From assembly GCA_945918795.1 (NCBI GenBank), contig CAMEIT010000017.1:1-39537 (forward strand): a DNA stretch of 39,537 nt. Reading direction: 5' to 3'. Of this stretch, positions 33,760-39,537 are shown one piece after another (positions within the stretch are counted from its first letter, which is position 1; each line of letters opens with the position of its first letter). The position numbers and the translations under genes were made by a program. Under the pieces are notes generated by a model. That model was given only the letters and a program-made list of their open reading frames with translations. It ran no database searches and was not told the DNA's origin. The DNA is from an uncultured Clostridia bacterium (GTDB taxonomy: Bacteria; Bacillota; Clostridia; HGM11327).

Positions 33760-34393
33760 ATTAATAGGTTATTATAATTATACTGTAATACTGACTTATA
33801 TAGGTTTATGCGCGGGCGTTATCGGAATATTCTCCGCCTGCGGACGTGGCAGCACATTCGGCGGAGTAATGTGTCTTATGGCAGCCGGACTGTGCGATGC
33901 GTTTGACGGAAAAATAGCCGGCACAATGAAGCGTACCGAAAATGAAAAAAGCTTCGGAATACAAATAGATTCTCTCAGCGATATAGTGTGCTTCGGCATT
34001 CTGCCTGCAGCCATATGCTATTCCGCAGGTATGAAATCAGCATGGTGCTTTGTTATACTTGCTCTTTATGTATTGTGCGCACTTATAAGGCTTGCTTATT
34101 ACAACGTAACGGAGGAAGCAAGGCAGAAAAGCGAGTCCGGAGCACGAGTATATTATATGGGCTTGCCCGTAACAGCAGCATCAATAATATTCCCGATTCT
34201 GTTTTTGATATGTTATTTATCAGGAGAAAAAATAAACGAGTATTTATACATAGTATATTCCGTTGTATGCATTGCTACCGCCGTCGCTTTCATTGCGCCG
34301 TTCAAGGTAAAAAAATTCAAGCTCATGGGTCTTATTGTAACCGTACTTCTCGGAACGATCATCGCGGCAGTTCTCGCAATAATCAATTTGTAA
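33749..34393 (+). CDS. pssA: CDP-alcohol phosphatidyltransferase, PssA-like
   Basis: 214 residues, six or so membrane helices. The CDP-alcohol phosphotransferase signature spans residues 50-79: DAFDGKIAG...FGIQIDSLSDIVCFG. The four aspartates are present, but the usual Arg of DGxxAR is Gly here (GKIAGTMKR), although Lys/Arg residues follow closely. The downstream DSLSDxxxFGxxPA block favours phosphatidylserine synthase over phosphatidylglycerophosphate synthase. It starts inside the last codons of the UPF0104 gene. The Arg-to-Gly change may reduce activity or reflect family variation. Confidence 0.88.
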   Translation: MQNKLIGYYNYTVILTYIGLCAGVIGIFSACGRGSTFGGVMCLMAAGLCDAFDGKIAGTMKRTENEKSFGIQIDSLSDIVCFGILPAAICYSAGMKSAWCFVILALYVLCALIRLAYYNVTEEARQKSESGARVYYMGLPVTAASIIFPILFLICYLSGEKINEYLYIVYSVVCIATAVAFIAPFKVKKFKLMGLIVTVLLGTIIAAVLAIINL

Positions 34394-34450
34394 GCCAAAA
34401 AGGCAGTAATATTCAAAACAATAATATATTACAGTCTTGATCTGAATATG

Positions 34451-34491
34451 AAAAGTGATCGAAGCAATATTGAATTATCGGTCACTTTTTT
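34451..34491 (+). terminator. Terminator after pssA
   Basis: 11-bp stem AAAAGTGATCG (34451-34461)/CGGTCACTTTT (34479-34489) with one G-T pair, ending in a T-run. Confidence 0.82.
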
Positions 34492-34562
34492 GCATACGGT
34501 AATTTTTCATTACTTTTTCGCAAATAAATTACATAGCTTAAAAATCCGGAGTTAAACCGTCA

Positions 34563-35018
34563 ATGAAAGAAAACATCAAAGAAAAACTGACCTCAAAAGA
34601 CGATACAAGCGCTTGCGCTCTCGCTGACAAAATAATAGCCGAAAGTCGCGAATCCGACAAATGGTATGAATATTTTGATGACTTTGCAGCATTGCTTGAC
34701 CACCCGAAGTCATTGGTAAGAAATCGTGCATTGCATATTCTTGCGGCAAATGCCGTATGGGATGCAAATAATCGTTTTGACTTGATTTTACCCGATTTTC
34801 TCGCACATATAACAGACGAAAAACCGATCACGTCAAGGCAGTGCATAAAAGCGCTCGCAATGGTAGGCACGGCAAAACCGCAGTATATTCCGAGAATATT
34901 GTCATGCTTGCAAAGTGCAGATCTGTCAGGATATAAAGACAGTATGCGGCCGTTGATTGAAAAAGATATTGTCCAAACAAAAAATATATTGTCAAATTTC
35001 ATTCAGGCAAAATATTAA
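34563..35018 (+). CDS. Small HEAT-like helical protein, function unknown
   Basis: 151 residues, soluble and all-helical. Helix pairs such as FAALLDHPKSLVRNRALHIL and RQCIKALAMVGTAKPQYIP look like two or three HEAT-type repeats. Similar clostridial proteins are annotated only as hypothetical or, misleadingly, SufBD-like. GGAG lies eleven bases before the ATG. It is a single gene between two terminators. Confidence 0.75.
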   Translation: MKENIKEKLTSKDDTSACALADKIIAESRESDKWYEYFDDFAALLDHPKSLVRNRALHILAANAVWDANNRFDLILPDFLAHITDEKPITSRQCIKALAMVGTAKPQYIPRILSCLQSADLSGYKDSMRPLIEKDIVQTKNILSNFIQAKY

Positions 35019-35022
35019 ACAA

Positions 35023-35063
35023 AAAAATCCTCCGTATGAATTCTTGCCATGCGGAGGATTTTT
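35023..35063. terminator. Bidirectional terminator between the HEAT-like gene and putP
   Basis: Perfect 12-bp stem AAAAATCCTCCG (35023-35034)/CGGAGGATTTTT (35052-35063) with T-runs on both strands. Confidence 0.88.
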
Positions 35064-35132
35064 ATATACTTTTTATTTTCGGTGTAAAAAACAATTTTCA
35101 CACTTTTTCAATATAATTAACGTGCTTTTCGA

Positions 35133-36680
35133 TCAGTCGTCAATGCTCTTGTCCGTAGCTCTGTTGAAAATCTGCATAACTTTTTCATCGGGAGCCTTTG
35201 TGCAAAGAGCCACAATGACTGCCGCAACAAGGCCGGCAATAAATCCCGGAATTATCTCGTAAACGCCCGTTCCCATAATGAGCGCCGGTATAACCGTATC
35301 CGTAAACAGCAACAGCCATGCTATATCAACCGCCGCACCTGCAATAATTCCGGCAACAGCGCCGTGATAATTAAGGCGTCTCCAGAACAGCGAAAGGATA
35401 ACAACCGGACCGAATGCAGCTCCGAACAAGCCCCATGCGTTTTCAACCATGTTCATAATATCCGATGCCCATGAGCCGCTGTTGTTGAGTCCGCTTGCGG
35501 CAATTGCAAAGCCTATAAGTGATACTATGAGCACAACGATACGTCCAACCCACATCATTTCGCGGTCAGAAGCCTTGTCCTTACGGATTATCGGCTTGTA
35601 AATATCGCTTGTGAACGAAGATGACGCAACGAGCAGCTGTGAGTCGGCTGTTGACATCGAAGCGGCAATTATTGCCGCCAACATAAGGCCTGCAATAAAC
35701 TGCGGGAATATATCCTTGATTATTTTGATGAAAACAGTGCTTTGTTCTCCCGTCGGCAAAATCAATTCCGCAAGAGATTCTCCAGAGCTTAGTATGTATG
35801 TTCTGCCGAGGCACGCAATCGCAATAGCCGCACCGAGCGTAAGAATGAGCCATGTTATGGCCACGCTTGCGGATTTTTTAATCATGGATGATTTCTTTAC
35901 AGACATAAAACGAATCAGTATATGCGGCATACCGAAATATCCCAATCCCCAGCCGAGACCTGAAACAATATCCTGCCATTTAACATCAAACGGGCTTGTA
36001 CCGAAAGCATTAATGCCCTCTGCAAAAGCTCCCGAATATGTGCTGTCAAATCTGCCTGTCGAAACCATTGCTATCGGAACGGCAAGCAATGCTATAAGCA
36101 TGAGAAGTCCCTGGAAAAAGTCAGTCCAGCAAACAGCCTTGTAGCCTCCGAGGAATGTGTATATTAAAATAATAAGCGCAAAAATACTCATTGCGAGCAG
36201 CTTGTGATCTGCAAACCACGGAATAACAGCTACAAAAACAGCCATACCTGCGTTGAATGCGGATGCAACATATACCGTAAAGCTGATTAAAAAAATAACA
36301 GCACAAATTACCTTGAGTGCGGCTCCCTGTGATGCAAATCGGTTTGTCAGATATTGCGGCAGAGTAATGGAATCTCCCGACGCCTTTGAAAAACGGCGCA
36401 AACGAGCGGCAACAAAAATCCAATTTGCAATTGTACCGAGTGCAAGACCTATACCGATCCATACCTTACCTAAGCCGAATGCAATAATACTGCCCGGGAA
36501 TCCCATAAGCAGCCAGCCGCTCATGTCGGACGCCTGCGCGCTCATGGCTGTAACAAACGGTCCTATCTGACGGCCACCGAGAAAATACTCCTTCTCTCCA
36601 CCTTTTTTCGTCTTAAAGAAAAATACAAGACCTATCACGAGGATGATAAGGAAGTAAATTCCGAATGCAAAAATCTCCAT
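35133..36680 (-). CDS. putP: PutP, sodium/proline symporter (SSS family)
   Basis: 515 residues with about 13 membrane helices, matching PutP length. Features: EYFLGGRQIGPFVTAMSAQASDMSGWLLMG near the N-terminus (sodium and substrate site in helix 2), GGYKAVCWTDFFQG, and AAIIAASMSTADSQLLVASSSF in helix 8, the classic SSS signature with sodium-coordinating Ser/Thr. It imports proline with sodium. Proline uptake complements the proS T-box as another sign of proline dependence, though they are separate units. Shine-Dalgarno GGAGG lies nine bases before the ATG. Confidence 0.95.
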   Translation of the reverse strand: MEIFAFGIYFLIILVIGLVFFFKTKKGGEKEYFLGGRQIGPFVTAMSAQASDMSGWLLMGFPGSIIAFGLGKVWIGIGLALGTIANWIFVAARLRRFSKASGDSITLPQYLTNRFASQGAALKVICAVIFLISFTVYVASAFNAGMAVFVAVIPWFADHKLLAMSIFALIILIYTFLGGYKAVCWTDFFQGLLMLIALLAVPIAMVSTGRFDSTYSGAFAEGINAFGTSPFDVKWQDIVSGLGWGLGYFGMPHILIRFMSVKKSSMIKKSASVAITWLILTLGAAIAIACLGRTYILSSGESLAELILPTGEQSTVFIKIIKDIFPQFIAGLMLAAIIAASMSTADSQLLVASSSFTSDIYKPIIRKDKASDREMMWVGRIVVLIVSLIGFAIAASGLNNSGSWASDIMNMVENAWGLFGAAFGPVVILSLFWRRLNYHGAVAGIIAGAAVDIAWLLLFTDTVIPALIMGTGVYEIIPGFIAGLVAAVIVALCTKAPDEKVMQIFNRATDKSIDD

Positions 36681-36718
36681 ATTAATGGACCTCCGTAAAA
36701 AATAAAAGAATAATATCT

Positions 36719-36747
36719 ATTTTAACATAATATCGTATAAAACGCAA
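36719..36747 (-). promoter_or_regulatory. Promoter of putP
   Basis: TTGCGT (36747-36742), 17-bp spacer, TAAAAT (36724-36719) on the minus strand. Confidence 0.68.
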
Positions 36748-36836
36748 TACTTAATTTTTAAATATTTTTGTTTTGCACAATTTTTTGACTTTGTTTTCGG
36801 CATCTTTACCGAAACAGCATATGTTCCACGGCTCGA

Positions 36837-36859
36837 TTACGGCATACAGAACGCCGTAA
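36837..36859. other. Hairpin in the 36681-37148 intergenic gap
   Basis: TTACGGC (36837-36843)/GCCGTAA (36853-36859), 9-base loop. It has a short A-run on the right but no T-run, so on the plus strand it is not a standard terminator. The gap otherwise contains the putP promoter, the promoter at 37044-37072 and AT-rich sequence; I see no gene. Confidence 0.4.
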
Positions 36860-37043
36860 AAACGCCAAATGTTAATTTATTATTAACAAAATATAGTGTC
36901 TGTTACCATTTGTTAAAGGTCAAAACCCCTATATATTGATTTTGCACGAATTAAGCGAAAAAATGCGGATTGGCTTCCCGGCGCCAAACATAACAAAAAA
37001 TGATAAAATTCAACAAAATATGACATTGTGGTTTCTTTAGCCC

Positions 37044-37072
37044 TTGCAAAAGAAGATTTTTTATAGTATAAT
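37044..37072 (+). promoter_or_regulatory. Promoter of the peptidoglycan-binding protein gene
   Basis: TTGCAA (37044-37049), 17-bp spacer, TATAAT (37067-37072). A GGAAAGGAG at about 37103 is too far from ATG 37149 to be its ribosome site. Confidence 0.8.
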
Positions 37073-37148
37073 ATAGTTAATTGATTGTACTCTTATTAAG
37101 TCGGGAAAGGAGTCGGCTGCGGATTTGCCCGTTGCGTTTTTGTAAGTC

Positions 37149-38219
37149 ATGAAGCGTTCCAAAAAAGAAAAACGAAACTACGGATCAAAAATTAAAACGG
37201 CAGTTGCACTCGCTTTATCGACTGCTTTTTTACTCCCGGGAAGAGCTTCCGCGGATGCCGATATACTCAGAGTCGGCGACAAGGGTGAAAAGGTGGAAGA
37301 GCTCCAGCGCACTCTGCGCGTGCTTGAGCTTTACGAATATCCCGAGTTGGAAGGGTATTTCGGCACAGACACAAGAAGCGCCCTCATGAATTTCCAAAAG
37401 GAACACGGTCTTGAGGTAAACGGAGTGGCAGATCAGGAAACATTCAGAGCAATGGACAAGGCTCTTGATGAATTTTATCCTGAAATCAATTACATACGCA
37501 CTATGCGCCTTAAAACTGTCGGCGATGATGTCAAGGCTCTCCAACAGGTTCTCAAAACTATGGGATACTATGGCACACGCCCCGACGGTATATATAATGC
37601 AAATACAGCGTCCGCAGTCAGAACATTCCAGTTCGATTACGGTATGGCTGTTGACGGTATCGTCAATGAAAGACTTGTTAAAAAGATAAACAGCGTTGCC
37701 GCATCATTGAGACCGCTCAGAGAACCTACAAAAGAACAGCTCGCAGACTCTTTGCCCGAAAACAATGCCAATGCCGAAAAAGCTTCGGACAGGCTCTACC
37801 GTACCGACGCCGTAAAAATGCAGTGGAGCGCTGTTGATAAAGCATGGCCGCTCGGTAAAGTAATGAAGGTTACTGACGTCGAAACAGGCATATCCCTTAA
37901 TCTTAAACGTACAGGCGGTATTAATCACGCTGATGTTGAACCGTGTACAGAAGAAGATACCGATAGCCTTAAAGAGATTTTTTCCGGTACGTGGTCGTGG
38001 CAAAGAAGACCTGTTATCGTTGAAATTTCTTATATAACTTCCGCAGCGTCTATTTGCGGAATGCCTCATGGCGAAAATAATATTCTGGGTAATGGATTGA
38101 ATGGACATTTCTGTATGCACTTCTTCGAAAGTACAGATGATGATGGCTTCGATTTGACCGATAAGGCTCATCAGAAAGCCGTTGATATCGCCGCTGAATA
38201 CAGCTTCAATAAAGAATGA
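37149..38219 (+). CDS. Secreted protein with two peptidoglycan-binding (PG_binding_1) domains
   Basis: 356 residues. An N-terminal signal peptide (basic MKRSKKEKRNYGSKIK, hydrophobic ALALSTAFLLPG, cleavage near ASADA) is followed by two PG_binding_1 repeats (about 38-103: LRVGDKGEKVEELQRTL...GYFGTDTRSALMNFQ; about 118-180: VGDDVKALQQVLKTMGYY...GIYNANTASAVRTFQ). The C-terminal domain (about 225-350) has GMPHGENNILGNGLNGHFCMHF and KAHQKAVDIA, a conserved clostridial module of unknown activity whose His/Gly pattern suggests a hydrolase-like or binding fold. Probably cell wall associated. The ribosome site is weak; an in-frame stop at 37143 rules out a longer form. Confidence 0.9.
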   Translation: MKRSKKEKRNYGSKIKTAVALALSTAFLLPGRASADADILRVGDKGEKVEELQRTLRVLELYEYPELEGYFGTDTRSALMNFQKEHGLEVNGVADQETFRAMDKALDEFYPEINYIRTMRLKTVGDDVKALQQVLKTMGYYGTRPDGIYNANTASAVRTFQFDYGMAVDGIVNERLVKKINSVAASLRPLREPTKEQLADSLPENNANAEKASDRLYRTDAVKMQWSAVDKAWPLGKVMKVTDVETGISLNLKRTGGINHADVEPCTEEDTDSLKEIFSGTWSWQRRPVIVEISYITSAASICGMPHGENNILGNGLNGHFCMHFFESTDDDGFDLTDKAHQKAVDIAAEYSFNKE

Positions 38220-38226
38220 TGCTATT

Positions 38227-38553
38227 CGGGGCGGCAGCCCCGTTCCCCACCAAGACACTTTCCCGGGGCTGCCGCCCCGCACCCTGCCAAGCCTTTGAAA
38301 AGGCTTGACCGAAACTTTAAAATACTTTGTAGCTGTCCTCAAGCGATGCCTGTGGTAGTCATCGCTCGAGGACATTTAATTTTCTTTTCTCTTTAAGTAT
38401 AATGTACCGTATATTAAAATTCCGCCGTAAAAACCTTAAATAAAGTCGCAAAAGTTAATGCGCATCTTTTCGCCATACTCTCGGCGGAAAGATGCGCGAG
38501 CTGCAAAGCAGTTTAAAGTTTTCGGGTCCGGGGACTTTTTTCAAAAGTCCCCG
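38227..38553. repeat. Structured intergenic repeat, copy A
   Basis: Order: two 37-nt units each led by a 16-nt GC palindrome (38227-38242, 38264-38279); hairpin CAAGCCTTT/AAAGGCTTG (38288-38307); left terminal segment CCGAAACTTTAAA (38309-38321); hairpin 1 TGTCCTCAAGCGATG/CATCGCTCGAGGACA (38334-38374, one mismatch); a T-rich linker; hairpin 2, a 15-bp stem 38460-38474/38483-38497 with loop ATACTCTC; hairpin 3 CTGC-AAA-GCAG (38501-38511); right terminal segment TTTAAAGTTTTCGG (38512-38525), nearly complementary to the left one; hairpin 4, 11 bp, 38529-38539/38543-38553. The core between the terminal segments is 217 bp. A matching copy lies at 39156-39523 in the same orientation. Confidence 0.92.
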
Positions 38554-38581
38554 AAATTTTCAAAAGCGTCCAATAAAATAT

Positions 38582-38610
38582 TTGGAAAAATGCGCAAAAT
38601 GTGGTATAAT
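38582..38610 (+). promoter_or_regulatory. Promoter of the small membrane protein gene between the repeats
   Basis: TTGGAA (38582-38587), 17-bp spacer, TATAAT (38605-38610), just outside repeat copy A and 22 bases before the start codon. Confidence 0.75.
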
Positions 38611-38631
38611 AACAAAAAGGCGGTGAAAAAA

Positions 38632-39141
38632 ATGCAAAACACCAATTCAAAAAAGCCCAAGAGCATAAGTAAATTATTATATCTGTTTGCCATTTTGCTT
38701 TGGGTTATCAATCTCACCTATTCTGTAATGCGATTATTTTTTGAATTATCGCTGGCATGGAATTTACTGTTTTTTATTGCAGTGATAATTGTAGGTATTT
38801 TATCCAACGCTTTCAACGACGAAAACGCTTTCCCGGATATTACATACAGCAAAAAATTCTTAGACTACTGCTTAACCGTTTCACTTATCATTTCTGTTAT
38901 ATGCGCCGTTGCCAGTGGTCTTTGCCTTTTGATTGCAGGCGGAGGCCCCAAAATAGTAGACGATGCGTATTATATATATAACAACGGTCAAATGGTCCGC
39001 CCAATCTCCGAACAACAGTTTTTCTTCTTCTCCGTATGTGAATCATTGGTATTTTCGTGCGTAGTCTTGATTTTTTCCTCCGCTATGGCAAAAAGAGTGC
39101 ATACAATGTATTCTTTGCAAAAATTGAGCATGAAAGCATAA
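38632..39141 (+). CDS. Small membrane protein, function unknown, flanked by the structured repeats
   Basis: 169 residues with four membrane helices (about 14-33, 39-57, 76-100 and 134-155). The N-terminus is basic (MQNTNSKKPKSISK). I chose ATG 38632 because AAGGCGGTG precedes it and the promoter at 38582-38610 would lie inside any longer form; the frame open to 38458 reads through repeat copy A. I do not recognise a family. The gene is bracketed by two same-orientation copies of the repeat, so recombination between them would delete it. Confidence 0.78.
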   Translation: MQNTNSKKPKSISKLLYLFAILLWVINLTYSVMRLFFELSLAWNLLFFIAVIIVGILSNAFNDENAFPDITYSKKFLDYCLTVSLIISVICAVASGLCLLIAGGGPKIVDDAYYIYNNGQMVRPISEQQFFFFSVCESLVFSCVVLIFSSAMAKRVHTMYSLQKLSMKA

Positions 39142-39155
39142 AACAAGTCTTTTCC

Positions 39156-39523
39156 CGGGGCTGCCGCCCCGTTCCCCGCCAAGCCTTTTTTCCGGGGCTG
39201 CCGCCCCGCTCCCCGCCAAGACACTTTCCCGGGGCTGCCGCCCCGCACCCTGCCAAGCCTTTGAAAAGGCTTGACCTAAACTTTAAAATACTTTGTATCT
39301 GTCCTCAAGCGATGCCTGTGGTAGTCATCGCTCGAGGACATTTAATTTTCTTTTCTCTTTAAGTTAAATGTACCGTATACTAAAATCTTGCCGTAAAATA
39401 CCTTAAATAAAGTCGCAAAAAGCAATGCTCATCTGCCCGTCATACTCTCGACGGGCAGATGAGTAAACCGCAAAGCGTTTTAAAGTTTTCGGGTTTGCGT
39501 AATAATCTCGAAGAGATTATTAC
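39156..39523. repeat. Structured intergenic repeat, copy B
   Basis: Same layout as copy A: three GC-palindrome units at exact 37-nt spacing (39156, 39193, 39230); hairpin CAAGCCTTT/AAAGGCTTG; left terminal segment CCTAAACTTTAAA (39275-39287); hairpin 1 identical to copy A (39300-39340); linker; hairpin 2, a 14-bp stem 39428-39441/39450-39463 with the same loop ATACTCTC but a different stem sequence; hairpin 3 CGC-AAA-GCG (39469-39477); right segment TTTAAAGTTTTCGG (39479-39492); hairpin 4, 11 bp, GTAATAATCTC/GAGATTATTAC (39499-39523), unrelated in sequence to that of copy A. The core is 218 bp. The window ends 14 bases later. Confidence 0.92.
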
Positions 39524-39537
39524 TGGCTTCTTTCAAA

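Noticed and set aside
38458-38631. N-terminal extension of the small membrane protein to 38458
   Set aside because: It would be translated from repeat copy A and would include the promoter at 38582-38610; ATG 38632 has a proper ribosome site.
39156-39267. Regularly spaced palindromes that could suggest a small CRISPR array
   Set aside because: The stretches between palindromes are similar to each other, there are only two or three units, and no cas genes are present.

Overview
The window looks like a chromosomal segment of an anaerobic, low-to-moderate GC Firmicute, most likely a gut or rumen member of class Clostridia. Evidence: strong Shine-Dalgarno sites, sigma-A promoters close to TTGACA-17-TATAAT, two T-box leaders, a lysine riboswitch, ferredoxin-dependent IorAB, FeoAB, a Ddh-type lysine pathway and a PdaB-like deacetylase. 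I see no tRNA, rRNA, CRISPR array, transposase or clear prophage.

Layout. 1-2253 (+): end of a histidine operon (hisA, hisF, hisIE) and a P-loop ATPase gene. 2273-4723 (+): feoAB with its own promoter and terminator. 4776-11682 (-): an operon read right to left from a consensus promoter through a T-box leader: acyl/aryl-CoA ligase (frameshifted), iorA, iorB, a GyrI-like protein, paaK-like ligase and a tandem-ACT protein. I fold the T-box stem I and read its specifier as UAC (Tyr). That suggests the operon makes aromatic 2-oxo acids from aryl acids when tyrosine is short, rather than degrading aromatic amino acids. 11775-17638 (-): lysine operon dapA-dapB-ddh-lysC-lysA behind a lysine riboswitch, with an extra terminator hairpin just before dapA. 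17849-19340 (+): PdaB-like deacetylase and an SSB-like OB-fold protein. 19375-22296 (-): an SF2 helicase with two membrane segments, interrupted by an in-frame TGA inside Walker A, next to a short membrane-protein remnant. 22350-23538 (+): TetR regulator and small membrane protein. 23553-25324 (-): proS with a Pro (CCC) T-box. 25378-27838 (-): lipoprotein and a ricin-lectin/metzincin protease gene carrying two lesions, preceded by a long leader with a 22-codon ORF. 27872-29637 (-): GH63-like glycosidase. 29852-31139 (-): ogt-alkD DNA alkylation repair operon. 31147-31923 (-): amidase with a SPOR domain. 32060-34491 (+): DUF6512-like membrane protein, then a UPF0104-type membrane protein with overlapping pssA. 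34563-36747: HEAT-like protein (+) and putP (-). 37044-39523 (+): peptidoglycan-binding protein and a small membrane protein flanked by two copies of a structured repeat.

The strongest novel signal is that repeat (38227-38553 and 39156-39523). Both copies have inverted terminal segments and the same order of hairpins. The main hairpin shows four compensatory double changes between copies with an unchanged loop, and the last hairpin has unrelated sequence but the same 11-bp stem and 3-nt loop. Selection appears to act on structure, consistent with a structured RNA or MITE-like family. The second signal is the tyrosine T-box on a CoA-ligase/IorAB operon. The third is the membrane-anchored helicase.

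Three genes (CoA ligase, helicase, lectin-protease) are broken by single-base events at recognisable motifs. Two of the events are missing A residues in A-runs, so real pseudogenisation and sequence error both remain possible.
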